Assembly: GCA_012510335.1 (NCBI GenBank)
Contig: JAAZIF010000345.1
Location: 1-34,831, forward strand
Direction: 5' to 3'
DNA length: 34,831 nt
Source of the DNA: Methanomicrobiales archaeon
GTDB taxonomy: Archaea; Halobacteriota; Methanomicrobia; Methanomicrobiales; Methanoculleaceae
Shown here: positions 1 to 8,225 of the stretch, in pieces
How the letters are laid out: each line of letters starts with the position of its first letter
Position numbering within the stretch: position 1 is the stretch's first letter
Program-made: the position numbers and the translations under genes
The notes under the pieces: model-generated
Database searches by the model: none
What the model saw: only the letters and a program-made list of their open reading frames with translations
What the model was told of the DNA's origin: nothing

Positions 1-29
1 GGGATCTCAACCCGCCGTATTATTGCCAT
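1..29 (-). CDS. rpl6p: Ribosomal protein L6, N-terminus only (window edge)
   Basis: Only the first nine codons and part of a tenth lie in the window; the gene runs off the left edge. An ATG at 29 on the minus strand reads MAIIRRVEI, which resembles the start of archaeal L6. It follows S8 by 14 bases, and L6 is the expected next gene after S8 in the archaeal spc-type cluster. The call rests mainly on gene order, because so little protein is visible. Confidence 0.7.
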
Positions 30-43
30 AGTCGATCCTCCCT

Positions 44-436
44 TCAGTAGACATATCCCAGCAGCTGCCCGCCGATACCCTCGCTCCGTGCCTGTTCATG
101 GGATATAACCCCCTTCGAGGTAGAGACGATCAGGATACCGAAGTTCTTTGCGGGGAGGTACTGCGACTCCCAGTATTCCATATCAGCCATTCCCACTGCG
201 AACCGTGGGGTTATGGCGCCACACTTATTGATCGAACCGGAGAGCTGGATCTGGAACTGGCCGCCACGACCGTCATCGATGAACTCGAAACCGCTGATAA
301 AGCCATTCTCCTGCATGATGCGGAGCATTGCGCCTAACACCTTGCTGGCGGGCTCGACGATGACTTCGCTCCGTCCAGCGTCGCCAGCATTCTTGATCGC
401 GCTCATCGCGTCAGCGATTGGATTTAATCGTGCCAT
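44..436 (-). CDS. rps8p: 30S ribosomal protein S8
   Basis: Small-subunit protein that binds the central domain of 16S rRNA. The 130-residue product begins MARLNPIADAMSAIKNA, the standard archaeal S8 opening, and ends in the typical SKGV...GGQLLGYVY region. An in-frame GTG lies three codons upstream at 445. I chose the ATG at 436 because it matches family N-termini and has a GGTGAGAG ribosome binding site just upstream. The S14 stop codon lies only 11 bases before this start, so the two are translated from one message. Confidence 0.96.
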   Translation of the reverse strand: MARLNPIADAMSAIKNAGDAGRSEVIVEPASKVLGAMLRIMQENGFISGFEFIDDGRGGQFQIQLSGSINKCGAITPRFAVGMADMEYWESQYLPAKNFGILIVSTSKGVISHEQARSEGIGGQLLGYVY

Positions 437-447
437 ATCTCTCACCC

Positions 448-615
448 TCAGTCCATCTTCTTAAAGCCCATCTTGCTCGCCCATTCGCGGAAGCACTGGC
501 GGCAGAAGTAGATGTCGTATTTGCGCACCAGACCCTGTTTCCGGCCGCATATGCGGCACTCGTTCGCACCCCGACCAAACTTCTTCGCGCGCCCGGCCGA
601 AGATTCTCCTGCCAT
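448..615 (-). CDS. rps14p: 30S ribosomal protein S14, zinc-binding type
   Basis: A short gene of 55 codons, read from the ATG at 615. It encodes small-subunit protein S14. The product carries two CxxC knuckles, C20-x2-C23 and C38-x2-C41, within GANECRICGRK and FCRQCF, so it is the zinc-binding form. It ends MGFKKMD. It lies between L5 and S8 as in other archaeal spc-type clusters, three bases after the L5 stop, and its own stop lies just before the S8 start. Confidence 0.96.
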   Translation of the reverse strand: MAGESSAGRAKKFGRGANECRICGRKQGLVRKYDIYFCRQCFREWASKMGFKKMD

Positions 616-618
616 TCC

Positions 619-1122
619 TTACACCTCCACCTGGTAACGTTCGCGCATGAACGCGATGGCCTCTTCCCGGTTCACTCTCTGGTCAGATGGCAGTCTCCTG
701 CGCCCGATCCCCCGGCGTGCGACCCTCAGACCTTTGCGCTCGAGCACCACATTGACATCCATGCCATATATGCCGATCGCAGGGTCGTAGGCCATGCCCG
801 GGAAGTCGGTATGCTCCTCGATGCCGAATGAGACGTTGCCGGTCTGGTCGAACTGCGATGCGGCGAGATGCCGCTCGATGATATCAAGCGCAGTCCCGAT
901 GAACTTTTCGGCGTTCTTCCGGCGCAGGGTGACCTTGCACCCGATGGGCGCGCCCTTCCTGATCCCGAACGCCGGCTGGGTCCGCTTCGCGATGGTGCGG
1001 ACGGGTTTCTGACCGGTGATCTTTGTGACGAGTTCTTCAGCCCTGACCAACCGCTCACCGCTCTCACCGACGCCCATATGCACAATGACCTTGTCGATGT
1101 AGATCTCCTTCATCGCGCTCAT
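619..1122 (-). CDS. rpl5p: 50S ribosomal protein L5
   Basis: Large-subunit protein that contacts 5S rRNA and the P-site tRNA. The 167-residue product has the family segment KVIVHMGVGESGERLVRAE near the N-terminus, KRTQPAFGIRKGAPIGCKVTLR in the middle and GIYGMDVNVVLER further on. The first ATG at 1122 overlaps the S4e stop in an ATGA junction, indicating coupled translation. A second ATG three codons on is possible. Confidence 0.96.
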   Translation of the reverse strand: MSAMKEIYIDKVIVHMGVGESGERLVRAEELVTKITGQKPVRTIAKRTQPAFGIRKGAPIGCKVTLRRKNAEKFIGTALDIIERHLAASQFDQTGNVSFGIEEHTDFPGMAYDPAIGIYGMDVNVVLERKGLRVARRGIGRRRLPSDQRVNREEAIAFMRERYQVEV

Positions 1123-1853
1123 ATGGATGCCTCCAGTTCAGGCGCAATCCCGGAACGGCCGACCATGAAGATGTACTCCTCGATGGTCTCAAACCGCTCA
1201 TCTGCCGAGTCGTCCATGAGGACAACACGGTTCGGGACGGAACTTGCGGTCCTGATTATATCGATGATCCGGCCGACCTTCCCGGAGTGCTTTCCGCCGA
1301 CTATCATGGCCACGTTGCCTTCTGCGAAGGGGAAGTGGTCGACGATACGGAACCGGTCTTCACCGGTCTTCGGGTCGCCGAGGGTCACCACGATCGAGTC
1401 TTTCGCCCTGTAGGTGTTATCGGCAATGATGTTTGCACCGAATGCAAGGTTCAGCTGCACCCTGCCGCCTTTGACGACGGTCTTGTTTCGGATCTTGCAG
1501 AGCCGCGTCTTTGAAGACTCTTCCGGGATCTCAACAGAGATCAGGTTGCCCCGCTTATCCAGCTGGATACGGTAGTGTTTCCCGAGTTTCGGTATAGAGA
1601 CGATGTCAAAGACGCCAAGCCCCATCCGGATGTTCCTGCAGGGCCGTCCGTTGACAAGAACGTCCCGCTGCTGCAGGATCTTCCTCGCTTCGCTTGCATT
1701 CTGTGCTATGCCGGTATGCTCGCGGAGCCATACACCGACCGGCATGCCGTCGGCGTCATGAGGACCGGGGGCGGTCTTCATGACAAACTTCTGTGCCTTC
1801 TTATGGATGCGCCAGGATCCCGGCGCTACAAGGCGCTTGAGATGGTTTGACAT
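1119..1853 (-). CDS. rps4e: 30S ribosomal protein S4e
   Basis: Archaeal/eukaryotic-type small-subunit protein with no bacterial counterpart in this operon, so it is a strong domain marker. The 244-residue protein starts MSNHLKRLVAPGSW. It carries an S4-type RNA-binding segment (about residues 40-90, with NASEARKILQQRDVLVNGR) and a KOW-like segment near residue 170 (GNVAMIVGGKHSGKVGRI). The ATG shares one base with the L24 stop (TAATG), so the junction is overlapping. Confidence 0.97.
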   Translation of the reverse strand: MSNHLKRLVAPGSWRIHKKAQKFVMKTAPGPHDADGMPVGVWLREHTGIAQNASEARKILQQRDVLVNGRPCRNIRMGLGVFDIVSIPKLGKHYRIQLDKRGNLISVEIPEESSKTRLCKIRNKTVVKGGRVQLNLAFGANIIADNTYRAKDSIVVTLGDPKTGEDRFRIVDHFPFAEGNVAMIVGGKHSGKVGRIIDIIRTASSVPNRVVLMDDSADERFETIEEYIFMVGRSGIAPELEASI

Positions 1854-2218
1854 TATTCTCTGCCTCCGAGCCTCTCCTCACGGAGTTTATCTTTCAGGTT
1901 GAGCTTCGTGACCTGCACATTCGAGGGATCGACCGGCCGGGGCACCTCGGTCCCGTCTGCCTTGACCACCATAACGCCATGCACAATCAGCCGGCACGTA
2001 TTCATGTCTACTGCGTCGACAACGCCTTCTTCACCGGCATAATCCCCGCGGAGCACCTTTACTGTGTCGCCCTTCACCACCCGGACTCTCCGGGTGTCGT
2101 ACTTCCCACGGAGCTCGGGCGAGAGCGGCGCGGAGAGGAACCGACCCCTGGTGTGGTTCGGTGCGTTGAAGCGCGCCTTGCGCTGTTTTCTCGGTTGTTT
2201 GCTTACTGTGCGTACCAT
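1853..2218 (-). CDS. rpl24p: 50S ribosomal protein L24 (L26e type)
   Basis: Assembly-initiating large-subunit protein. The 121-residue product has a basic N-terminal extension (VSKQPRKQRKARFNAPNHTR) and then a KOW motif, VVKGDTVKVLRGDYAGEEG, at about residues 47-65, as in archaeal L24. It sits 16 bases downstream of L14 and overlaps S4e by one base. Confidence 0.96.
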   Translation of the reverse strand: MVRTVSKQPRKQRKARFNAPNHTRGRFLSAPLSPELRGKYDTRRVRVVKGDTVKVLRGDYAGEEGVVDAVDMNTCRLIVHGVMVVKADGTEVPRPVDPSNVQVTKLNLKDKLREERLGGRE

Positions 2219-2234
2219 TTTCCCATCACCACAC

Positions 2235-2633
2235 CTACACGATCATCGTCGCCATGGAGGTGATCTTCGGGAACCTCTGCGCGATCTCGCGTGGGACAGG
2301 CCCCTTGATCTCGGTTCCTTTCGGCTCGCCGCGTTCATTGATGAGCACCATGGCGTTATCCTCAAACGAGAGCCGGATCCCGTTCGGGCGGCGGATCTCC
2401 TTCTTCTGCCGGATGACCACCGCTTTCTCGAGTTTCCTCCGCATATCTGGAGTACCCTTCTTGACGCTCACGGTCGCAACATCGCCAAGGCCCATCTTGG
2501 GCTGCCGGCGGCGGACCCCGTGATAGCCGTCGACAGAGACGATCTCCACGAGTCGTGCGCCGGTGTTGTCGGCACAGACCATCCGGGAGCCGGTGGCAAG
2601 CGCACGCGGAATGGTAGACTGCATCGCCTTCAT
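2235..2633 (-). CDS. rpl14p: 50S ribosomal protein L14
   Basis: Large-subunit protein at the subunit interface. The 132-residue product begins MKAMQSTIPRALATGSRMVC and continues into the conserved ADNTGARLVEIVSV segment. The frame is open further upstream, but the ATG at 2633 overlaps the S17 stop in an ATGA junction and gives the usual family length, so it is preferred. Confidence 0.96.
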   Translation of the reverse strand: MKAMQSTIPRALATGSRMVCADNTGARLVEIVSVDGYHGVRRRQPKMGLGDVATVSVKKGTPDMRRKLEKAVVIRQKKEIRRPNGIRLSFEDNAMVLINERGEPKGTEIKGPVPREIAQRFPKITSMATMIV

Positions 2634-2956
2634 TCCTTCACCACCTCGACGACCACGAAGTTCTTCGTCTTTGAGAGCGGCCTGCACTCTGCAATCCTGA
2701 CCACATCACCGATGCCCGCGTTGATGCAGGGTGTGCTGTGGGCATGGTACCTGGATCTACGTTTCTCGTACCGCCTGTACTTCTTTATGTAGTGGAGGAA
2801 CTCACGCTCCACGACGACGGTGCCGTTCATACGATCGCTCACGACTTTGCCGGTAATCACCTGGCCGCGTACCGGCAAAGTGCCGTGAAACGGACAATTT
2901 ATGTCCTCGCACTCCGTCTCCGGAATGGGGACATCCAACCCAATATTTCGTGCCAT
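2630..2956 (-). CDS. rps17p: 30S ribosomal protein S17
   Basis: Small-subunit assembly protein that binds 16S rRNA. The 108-residue archaeal-length product starts MARNIGLDVPIPETECEDIN and contains the OB-fold segment GQVITGKVVSDRMNGTVVVE. The second half carries SRYHAHSTPCINAGIGDVV and then ECRPLSKTKNFVVVE. It lies 11 bases after Rnp1 and overlaps the L14 start by four bases. Confidence 0.96.
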   Translation of the reverse strand: MARNIGLDVPIPETECEDINCPFHGTLPVRGQVITGKVVSDRMNGTVVVEREFLHYIKKYRRYEKRRSRYHAHSTPCINAGIGDVVRIAECRPLSKTKNFVVVEVVKE

Positions 2957-2967
2957 TGTATCCTCTC

Positions 2968-3240
2968 TTATCTGATGCGCATCGTGATCCGCCGTTCCGG
3001 CTGCCCTTCCAGGCTTGAACCGTCAACATCGACAGTTATACCATCAGGAAGCCGGAAGCGGAACAGACTGAACCGTTTTGGTATTCGCTTCTCTCCCCGC
3101 TCTGTCCGGATAACAAGGGTGTTTCTGGTCTCATCGATGATGCGGCCAGATACCCCGGCGTGGCCGGGATTGCTTGCGCGGACTACCAGAACATCCAGGC
3201 CGATCAGCTCGTGCCGCAGGATGTTCCGGGGAGAGATCAT
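2968..3240 (-). CDS. rnp1: RNase P protein component 1 (Rpp29/Pop4 homologue)
   Basis: Archaeal homologue of eukaryotic Rpp29/Pop4, one of the proteins that assemble with RNase P RNA to remove tRNA 5' leaders. The 90-residue product has the Sm-like fold segments LIGLDVLVVRASNPGHAGVSG and GRIIDETRNTLVIRTERGEK, then KRIPKRFSLFRFRLPDG. Its start overlaps the L29 stop by four bases. This gene sits between L29 and S17 in many archaeal ribosomal operons, which supports the call. Confidence 0.95.
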   Translation of the reverse strand: MISPRNILRHELIGLDVLVVRASNPGHAGVSGRIIDETRNTLVIRTERGEKRIPKRFSLFRFRLPDGITVDVDGSSLEGQPERRITMRIR

Positions 3241-3440
3241 GCATTCCTCCGCGAGTTCTGCTCGGTCCTGATGCGCGCGATAGTCCGGCGGATCTCGCGG
3301 ATCCTGCCGGGGTTCTCCGTAGCACCGCCGGCGCTGACTTTTCCCCGCTCCTGGATCAGTTCAAGGGTAAGCTTCTGCTCATGCTCAAGGAGCTCAACGT
3401 CGGAGAGCTGCCTCACTTCATGCGCGCGAAAGATTGCCAT
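3237..3440 (-). CDS. rpl29p: 50S ribosomal protein L29
   Basis: Small helical large-subunit protein near the exit tunnel. The 67-residue product starts MAIFRAHEVRQLSDVELLEH, and the second helix carries NPGRIREIRRTIARIRTEQN, the L29 signature region. It directly abuts S3: the S3 stop ends at 3441 and this ATG starts at 3440. It overlaps Rnp1 by four bases. Confidence 0.96.
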   Translation of the reverse strand: MAIFRAHEVRQLSDVELLEHEQKLTLELIQERGKVSAGGATENPGRIREIRRTIARIRTEQNSRRNA

Positions 3441-4148
3441 TCACCTCTCCTCCAGAAACTCCTCGTCCGGGAACTCCCCGAGATCTTCTTCGAGTTCTTC
3501 ATCATCACCGATCTCCTCGGGTTCGGGCAGCGGCTCCGGAGGTTTCTTCGGTTCGGGCTCGCTGACCTCAAAGGCGTCGGGCAACTTCGTGTCCGGCGGG
3601 ACGATCTTGACCTGGACACCGATGGTTCCGAGCTTCTTGACCGCAAGGGCATATCCCTTCTCGACGATCGTCTCGCTCGGTTCACCGGAATGCTTTACGT
3701 AACCCTCTGTGAACTTCTGGGTCCGCGATCTCGCGCCGGTAAGTTTCCCGGCGACGATGACCTCGCAGCCGAGAGCACCCGATTCCATAACCCGGCGGAT
3801 CGTGCTCTGTCCGGCTTTCCTGAAGTACCAGCCGCGTTCAAGCGCGTTTGCCAGTCGCTCCGCCATGATCTGGGCGTTGAAATTCGGATTCTGAACCTGC
3901 TGAACCTCCACCTGCGGGGACTCGATGCCGAAGGTGGTGGCGAGATCCTGAGTGAGCTGGCGGACCTGTTTGCCGCCCTTCCCGATCACGATGCCGGGTT
4001 TCTCCGCAAAGATGGTCACCTGGGTGCCGAGCGGTGTCCGTGTGATATCCATGCCGCCGTATCCGGCCCGCTTGAGTTCATGCGTGAGGAACTTCTCGAC
4101 GCGGACGTTGCGCACGCCTTCACTTATAAATTTCTTCTCGATTGCCAT
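3441..4148 (-). CDS. rps3p: 30S ribosomal protein S3 with acidic, proline-rich tail
   Basis: Small-subunit protein at the mRNA entry channel. The 235-residue product has an N-terminal KH domain with the loop VIGKGGKQVRQL (about residues 54-65) and the S3 C-terminal domain (GWYFRKAGQSTIRRVMESGA, then GARSRTQKFTEGYVKHSG). The last 45 or so residues form an acidic, proline-rich tail (PEPKKPPEPLPEPEE followed by a D/E run), probably disordered. It overlaps L22 by one base. Confidence 0.96.
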   Translation of the reverse strand: MAIEKKFISEGVRNVRVEKFLTHELKRAGYGGMDITRTPLGTQVTIFAEKPGIVIGKGGKQVRQLTQDLATTFGIESPQVEVQQVQNPNFNAQIMAERLANALERGWYFRKAGQSTIRRVMESGALGCEVIVAGKLTGARSRTQKFTEGYVKHSGEPSETIVEKGYALAVKKLGTIGVQVKIVPPDTKLPDAFEVSEPEPKKPPEPLPEPEEIGDDEELEEDLGEFPDEEFLEER

Positions 4149-4609
4149 TACACCACCTCGGTCACGATGATCTCGATGTTCACGGTCTCCCTGCGTTTCG
4201 GGGTGGCGCGGCCCATAGCACGCGGGAAGAACGCTCGGAAACCACGGCCCCTGTTCGCGGAGACGTGGTCGATCCGGAGGCTCTCGGTGTCAAGGCCCAT
4301 ATACTCAGCGTTCCTCTCGACGGAGTCGAGCAGCCTGATGTAGGCCTTTGCGGCCTTGACCGGATACCGGCCAGCCACCCACCCTTCAAGACCCCGCTTG
4401 TGGGCTACGTTCCGCTTGAATCGCCTGAAGGGGATGGGTTTCTCCAGCGCCACCACACCGGCGAGGTAGATTTTTGCCTCGGTGGTGGTCATGCCTTTGA
4501 TGAACCGGGCAATCTCGATCGAGTGTTTGGGAGAGACGGGAATCTCGTTCGCTTTTGCGCGAGCGGTATTCTCGTCCTCGATCATTACCGAATAACCTGT
4601 TCTTGCCAT
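4148..4609 (-). CDS. rpl22p: 50S ribosomal protein L22
   Basis: Large-subunit protein that lines the exit tunnel. From the ATG at 4609 the product is 153 residues, starting MARTGYSVMIEDENTARAKA. It contains ISPKHS-like KHSIEIARFIKGMTTTEAK and the RRETVNIEIIVTEVV end typical of archaeal L22. GTG at 4618 and ATG at 4615 are also in frame. The later ATG fits family N-termini and leaves AAGTGATGG upstream as ribosome binding site, so the gene is probably coupled to the S19 stop. Confidence 0.95.
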   Translation of the reverse strand: MARTGYSVMIEDENTARAKANEIPVSPKHSIEIARFIKGMTTTEAKIYLAGVVALEKPIPFRRFKRNVAHKRGLEGWVAGRYPVKAAKAYIRLLDSVERNAEYMGLDTESLRIDHVSANRGRGFRAFFPRAMGRATPKRRETVNIEIIVTEVV

Positions 4610-4614
4610 AACCA

Positions 4615-5028
4615 TCACTTCAGCGGTACGTACTTGCTCGACCGGGTTGCACCGATACCGGCGCTACCGTGGGAGACCCTCCTGCGGGTCAGTGCAAACT
4701 CTCCGAGATAGTGGAAGACCGCCTCAGGGTGGATCTCCACCCTCTGGAATTCTCTCCCGTTGTGGATCTCGATCGTCTTTCCGACCATCTCAGGCATCAC
4801 GACCATGTCGCGCAGGTGGGTGCGGAGGTTCGCGTCTCCCGACCTGACATCGGAGAGAAATTTCTCATGCTCCCGGGGGAGACCGCGCTCGAACTTTCTG
4901 CGGATCCGGGCAGGCATGAGAGGCAGGAGCTCGGAGAGAGCCATCTGCTGGAGAGCCTCAATGGTGTATCCACGATAGGTGAACTCCTCGCGCCGCCGCG
5001 GCATTCGTCTCTGTGTCTTCTTTGCCAT
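4615..5028 (-). CDS. rps19p: 30S ribosomal protein S19
   Basis: Small-subunit head protein that contacts S13. The 137-residue archaeal form has the family segments TYRGYTIEALQQMALSEL, TIEIHNGREFQRVEI, HYLGEFALTRRRVSHGSAG and a GATRSSKYVPLK end. It lies 13 bases after L2, in the conserved order L2-S19-L22. Confidence 0.97.
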   Translation of the reverse strand: MAKKTQRRMPRRREEFTYRGYTIEALQQMALSELLPLMPARIRRKFERGLPREHEKFLSDVRSGDANLRTHLRDMVVMPEMVGKTIEIHNGREFQRVEIHPEAVFHYLGEFALTRRRVSHGSAGIGATRSSKYVPLK

Positions 5029-5041
5029 TCTTCACCCCTCA

Positions 5042-5761
5042 CTACTTCTTCCACTTGCCGGTTCTCCGGGCGGCAATGTGCCCTACCTTCCTGCCGGGTG
5101 ATGTTCCACGGGCTACGGTCTTTGGCCGTCCGCAGTGCTGGTGGCCGCCGCCGCCGAAGGGGTGGTCGATTACGTTCATGCAGACACCCTTGACACGGGG
5201 CCATTTCTCAGCGGAGGATCTGACGTGGAGATACTTCTTTCCTGCCCGGGCAAACGGTTTCTCGCCCCGTCCGCCGCCGGCAACTATACCGACGGTTGCC
5301 ATGCAGGCACCGCTGAACCACTTATTCTTGCCGCTCGGCATCCGTACACCGACCCTGCCATCCTCGGCCTTGCCGATGACGAGGGCCTGAACACCGCCTG
5401 AGCGGACGAACCTGCCACCGTCGTCTGGCCGGGCCTCGATGTTGCAGACGTATGCACCGACCGGGATCTCCCGGAGCGGCAGGGTGTTTCCGTTCTTTAC
5501 TTCGGCTCCCGGGCCCCAGGTGACCGCATCCCCGACACCGAGACCTTCGGTGGCGAGCATATAGACTTTCCGGCCATCTTCGAGCCTTGCGAGAGCTATC
5601 GGTGCGTGCCGTGCCGGGTCGTGCTCGATATCTATGACGTGCCCGGTGGCCGGGGCGTCGTTTCTACCTGCATGCCGCAGCTCGGCCTTATACCGGTGCG
5701 ATGGGGCACGGTATGTCGGGCCGCCCCGACCGCGATTCTGTGATGTAATTCTATGTCCCAT
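5042..5761 (-). CDS. rpl2p: 50S ribosomal protein L2
   Basis: Large-subunit protein near the peptidyl transferase centre. From the ATG at 5761 it is 239 residues, the usual archaeal length, starting MGHRITSQNRGRGGPTYRAP. It has the conserved loop NVIDHPFGGGGHQHCGRP, whose His lies near the catalytic centre in known structures, and a GRKVGHIAARRTGKWKK end. The frame is open 22 codons upstream, but MGHRI is the standard archaeal start. Confidence 0.97.
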   Translation of the reverse strand: MGHRITSQNRGRGGPTYRAPSHRYKAELRHAGRNDAPATGHVIDIEHDPARHAPIALARLEDGRKVYMLATEGLGVGDAVTWGPGAEVKNGNTLPLREIPVGAYVCNIEARPDDGGRFVRSGGVQALVIGKAEDGRVGVRMPSGKNKWFSGACMATVGIVAGGGRGEKPFARAGKKYLHVRSSAEKWPRVKGVCMNVIDHPFGGGGHQHCGRPKTVARGTSPGRKVGHIAARRTGKWKK

Positions 5762-5774
5762 TCGTTCACTCACC

Positions 5775-6023
5775 TTACATAATTCCGAGCCGGCTGAGGA
5801 TCTCTTCAGCCGCATTCGCATCCACAAATCTGATGATCGCCTTTTTTTCGCCTTTCATGGTCATCATTGTGCGGACTTCACTCACTTCCTGCTCAAAGAC
5901 CCGCTCCAGCTCGCGCTTGACATCCCGCCTGGTGGCATCCCTGTGTACGATAAACTGGAGTTTGTTCTCGTTCTCGAGCATCATCGCTGCCTTTTCAGTG
6001 ACGAAGGGGTATTTCAGTACCAT
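5775..6023 (-). CDS. rpl23p: 50S ribosomal protein L23
   Basis: Large-subunit protein at the exit tunnel mouth, a docking site for SRP. The 82-residue product starts MVLKYPFVTEKAAMMLENEN and carries KLQFIVHRDATRRDVKREL, the L23 rRNA-binding region. The ATG lies 10 bases inside the end of L4, so the two overlap. Confidence 0.96.
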   Translation of the reverse strand: MVLKYPFVTEKAAMMLENENKLQFIVHRDATRRDVKRELERVFEQEVSEVRTMMTMKGEKKAIIRFVDANAAEEILSRLGIM

Positions 6024-6769
6024 GGGGACTCCTCCAGTCTCCTGAGCGCAGACTCGGTCCAGATCGTCAGGCGTCCTGCCTGAGTGCCGGGGGCCAGCAT
6101 CTCGGTGTTGAGCTGGGCGACCGTCACTGCGTCGACGCCGGCAAGGTTCCGGGCCGCCCTGAGCGGTTCGTTCCCGGTGACTATGAGGATGCTCTTGCGT
6201 TGTTTGTACCGGCGGCCGCGCATGGTGCCGCGCCCTGCCCTGACCTTCTTGCTTGCCTTCGCCCGCTCGACGTCGGCGTAGACACCGAGAGCTGAGAGCG
6301 CTGTGATGACATCGCCTGTCCGGGTGATCTCCTCGAATCGGTCCTCAAGGATCAGCGGGAGGTCACCATCGAAGATGTGCCCGCGTTCCCTGATGAGATC
6401 CGTGGAGAGGCTTGCCGCGATAGCGGACCGGAGAGCTTTTTGCTTCTCTTTCTTGTTGATGTCCTTGACGAGGACTTTCTCAACCTTCGGGGGGTGTGCT
6501 GCGCGCCCGCCGGTTGTCTGCGGCACCCTGGCAGCCCTGCTGCTGTTCTTTATGCGAGGAACCTGGGCGGCGCCACGGCCGCTTCCCCAGGACTCAGCCG
6601 ATGTGCGCATGCCGGCGTAGGGATCGGTCCCATGCGGCTGGAACCGGGTGCTCTGGAGTGCGAGGACAGCCCGTTTAATCAGGTCGGGCCTGTACTCCTC
6701 GTTAAAGATCTCCGGGAGATCAACCTCGTGAGAGATCTCGCCTGTCAATGTTCGAACCTGTACCTTCAT
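6014..6769 (-). CDS. rpl4p: 50S ribosomal protein L4 (L4e type)
   Basis: Large-subunit protein with a loop that reaches into the exit tunnel. The 251-residue product starts MKVQVRTLTGEISHEVDLPE. The extended loop region WGSGRGAAQVPRIKNSSRA leads into TGGRAAHPP at about residues 60-95, and the C-terminal part has MRGRRYKQRKSILIVTG. L4 of bacterial S10 operons regulates its own message. No such activity can be read from this sequence, but the long structured region upstream of rpl3 makes the idea worth testing. Confidence 0.96.
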   Translation of the reverse strand: MKVQVRTLTGEISHEVDLPEIFNEEYRPDLIKRAVLALQSTRFQPHGTDPYAGMRTSAESWGSGRGAAQVPRIKNSSRAARVPQTTGGRAAHPPKVEKVLVKDINKKEKQKALRSAIAASLSTDLIRERGHIFDGDLPLILEDRFEEITRTGDVITALSALGVYADVERAKASKKVRAGRGTMRGRRYKQRKSILIVTGNEPLRAARNLAGVDAVTVAQLNTEMLAPGTQAGRLTIWTESALRRLEESPWY

Positions 6770-6775
6770 CGCTAC

Positions 6776-7789
6776 TCACCCCTGCTTGCTCTCTGTGCTG
6801 ACGAAACTGATCGCCGGCGTGCGGACAACATGTTCTCCCTGCCGTATCGCGGACCTTATCCGGACCAGCCGTTTGTTCGGCCCGGGGACGGAACCCTTGA
6901 TCAGCACGTAAGGGCCGCGCACAACACCGTAGTGGAGGAATCCGCCTGCGGGGTTTATATCGTCACCGTTGGTGCCGATCTTTAAGATACGCTTGTTAAA
7001 CTCGGTGCGCTGCTGGTAGCCCATCTGGCCCGACTGGGGAACCTGCCACCTGACGTGATGCGGGTGCCAGGGACCGAGGTTCCCGATGTGGCGCTTCTTG
7101 CCGCCGCGGGAGTGTTTCCGCTTCCGGACCTGGACGCCCCAGCGCTTGACGGGGCCTTCTGTGCCCTTGCCGGTGCTGACGGCGGTCACGTCGATATACT
7201 CGCCGGCCTCGAAATTCCCGGTGATCTCGATCTCTTTCCCGAGGATCCCGACGGCGTACTCGATCTGATCGTCAAGATTTCCGCCGGCGATCCGCATCTC
7301 CATCAGGTCAGGAACCTTCTTCGGGACGCCGGTGAGGCGATCGGGCTGCGTGCAGGTGATGGCGTAGAGTTCCGTGACCCTGCCCTCAGCGATCGCCTCC
7401 CTGATGGCATCGAGGGCGGCAGCGGTATCGTGGTTCTTCGGGGCGGTTATACGGCGGGACAACTCCTCATCAGTGTCTGTTGTCCAGGCCTCGGTCAGCG
7501 CGTGCTTCCCGTAGGTATCCTCGTAGTATGCGCGCACACCCGCCACCCGCATGGGCGGAACCTCAACCACGGTCACCGGCACCATCACATCCCTTCCTTC
7601 GGTGGGACTGCTCTTGTGGTCGTCCACCATGACGACGTGGGTCATCCCAACCTTATATCCTGCGAATCCCTGAACAGCCGGGGCTCCCGTGTACTCCGGC
7701 CATGAGCCGTAACCGGGAACTGGGCTCTTTGCCCGTTTCCTCGGGCTGTATGCGAGGGATCCTCTGCGTGGCCTGTTATACTTCGGCAT
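6776..7789 (-). CDS. rpl3p: 50S ribosomal protein L3, first gene of the cluster
   Basis: Early-assembly large-subunit protein. The 337-residue archaeal/eukaryotic-type product starts MPKYNRPRRGSLAYSPRKRA and contains the GFAGYKVGMTHVVMVDD segment. Around residues 215-255 it has VSTGKGTEGPVKRWGVQ, KRKHSRGGKKRHIGNLGPWH and the tryptophan-finger region near the peptidyl transferase centre. A GGTTGAT element just before the ATG can serve as ribosome binding site. It opens the operon, preceded by an unusually long non-coding stretch. Confidence 0.97.
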   Translation of the reverse strand: MPKYNRPRRGSLAYSPRKRAKSPVPGYGSWPEYTGAPAVQGFAGYKVGMTHVVMVDDHKSSPTEGRDVMVPVTVVEVPPMRVAGVRAYYEDTYGKHALTEAWTTDTDEELSRRITAPKNHDTAAALDAIREAIAEGRVTELYAITCTQPDRLTGVPKKVPDLMEMRIAGGNLDDQIEYAVGILGKEIEITGNFEAGEYIDVTAVSTGKGTEGPVKRWGVQVRKRKHSRGGKKRHIGNLGPWHPHHVRWQVPQSGQMGYQQRTEFNKRILKIGTNGDDINPAGGFLHYGVVRGPYVLIKGSVPGPNKRLVRIRSAIRQGEHVVRTPAISFVSTESKQG

Positions 7790-8225
7790 GTTTCAATCAA
7801 CCCTTCGTGCAACTAGTCTTATGCGCCGACTGCATGACGTCTCGTGCCGCTGCAGTGCGCGAGATCCCCTGCCGGACCGGCAGGCCGCAGGTCGGTTGCA
7901 TTACGGTGAACCCATCGGGCATGACATCGAACGACGCACCGTTCCGGTGTGCCGTGATGGGAAACAGCTGAATGGAGGCAGCGGGGGAGACGCCAGTCTC
8001 CTGATCTCTCCCGCTGCCGGCCCGGCGTGCATCGGGTACGTCCAGTCGTCGCTAATAGATCCTGACTCTTTGACGCTTTCCTCCCGGAAACGGGCGCGCT
8101 GCACCGGCGTTGGCCCAACGTCTCGATCAGATCCAGCTCCTGTCATCCCGTTGTGGCAAGCACAACTCCTCAATCGACATCGCCCTCCATAGGGAGGGTT
8201 CGACACTGTGTTATCCTCTTACCTC
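7790..8225 (-). other. Hairpin-dense non-coding region upstream of rpl3 (possible leader)
   Basis: No convincing gene is seen here. Several inverted repeats occur in a row: 7977-7985 with 8010-8018 (9 pairs) enclosing 7986-7991 with 7996-8001 (6 pairs, loop GCCA); 8083-8094 (CCCG, GAAA, CGGG); 8108-8120 (CGTTG, CAACG); 8150-8166 (GTTGTG, CACAAC); and 8183-8198 (CCCTCC, GGAGGG). If transcription starts near 8352, the rpl3 message would have a leader of about 560 bases. This is long for an archaeon and reminiscent in position of bacterial S10-operon leaders. A closer rpl3 promoter is not obvious. Confidence 0.45.

Noticed and set aside
3174..4343. Long plus-strand open frame across S3 and L22
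   Set aside because: It is antisense to ribosomal protein genes and its composition is that of a shadow frame.
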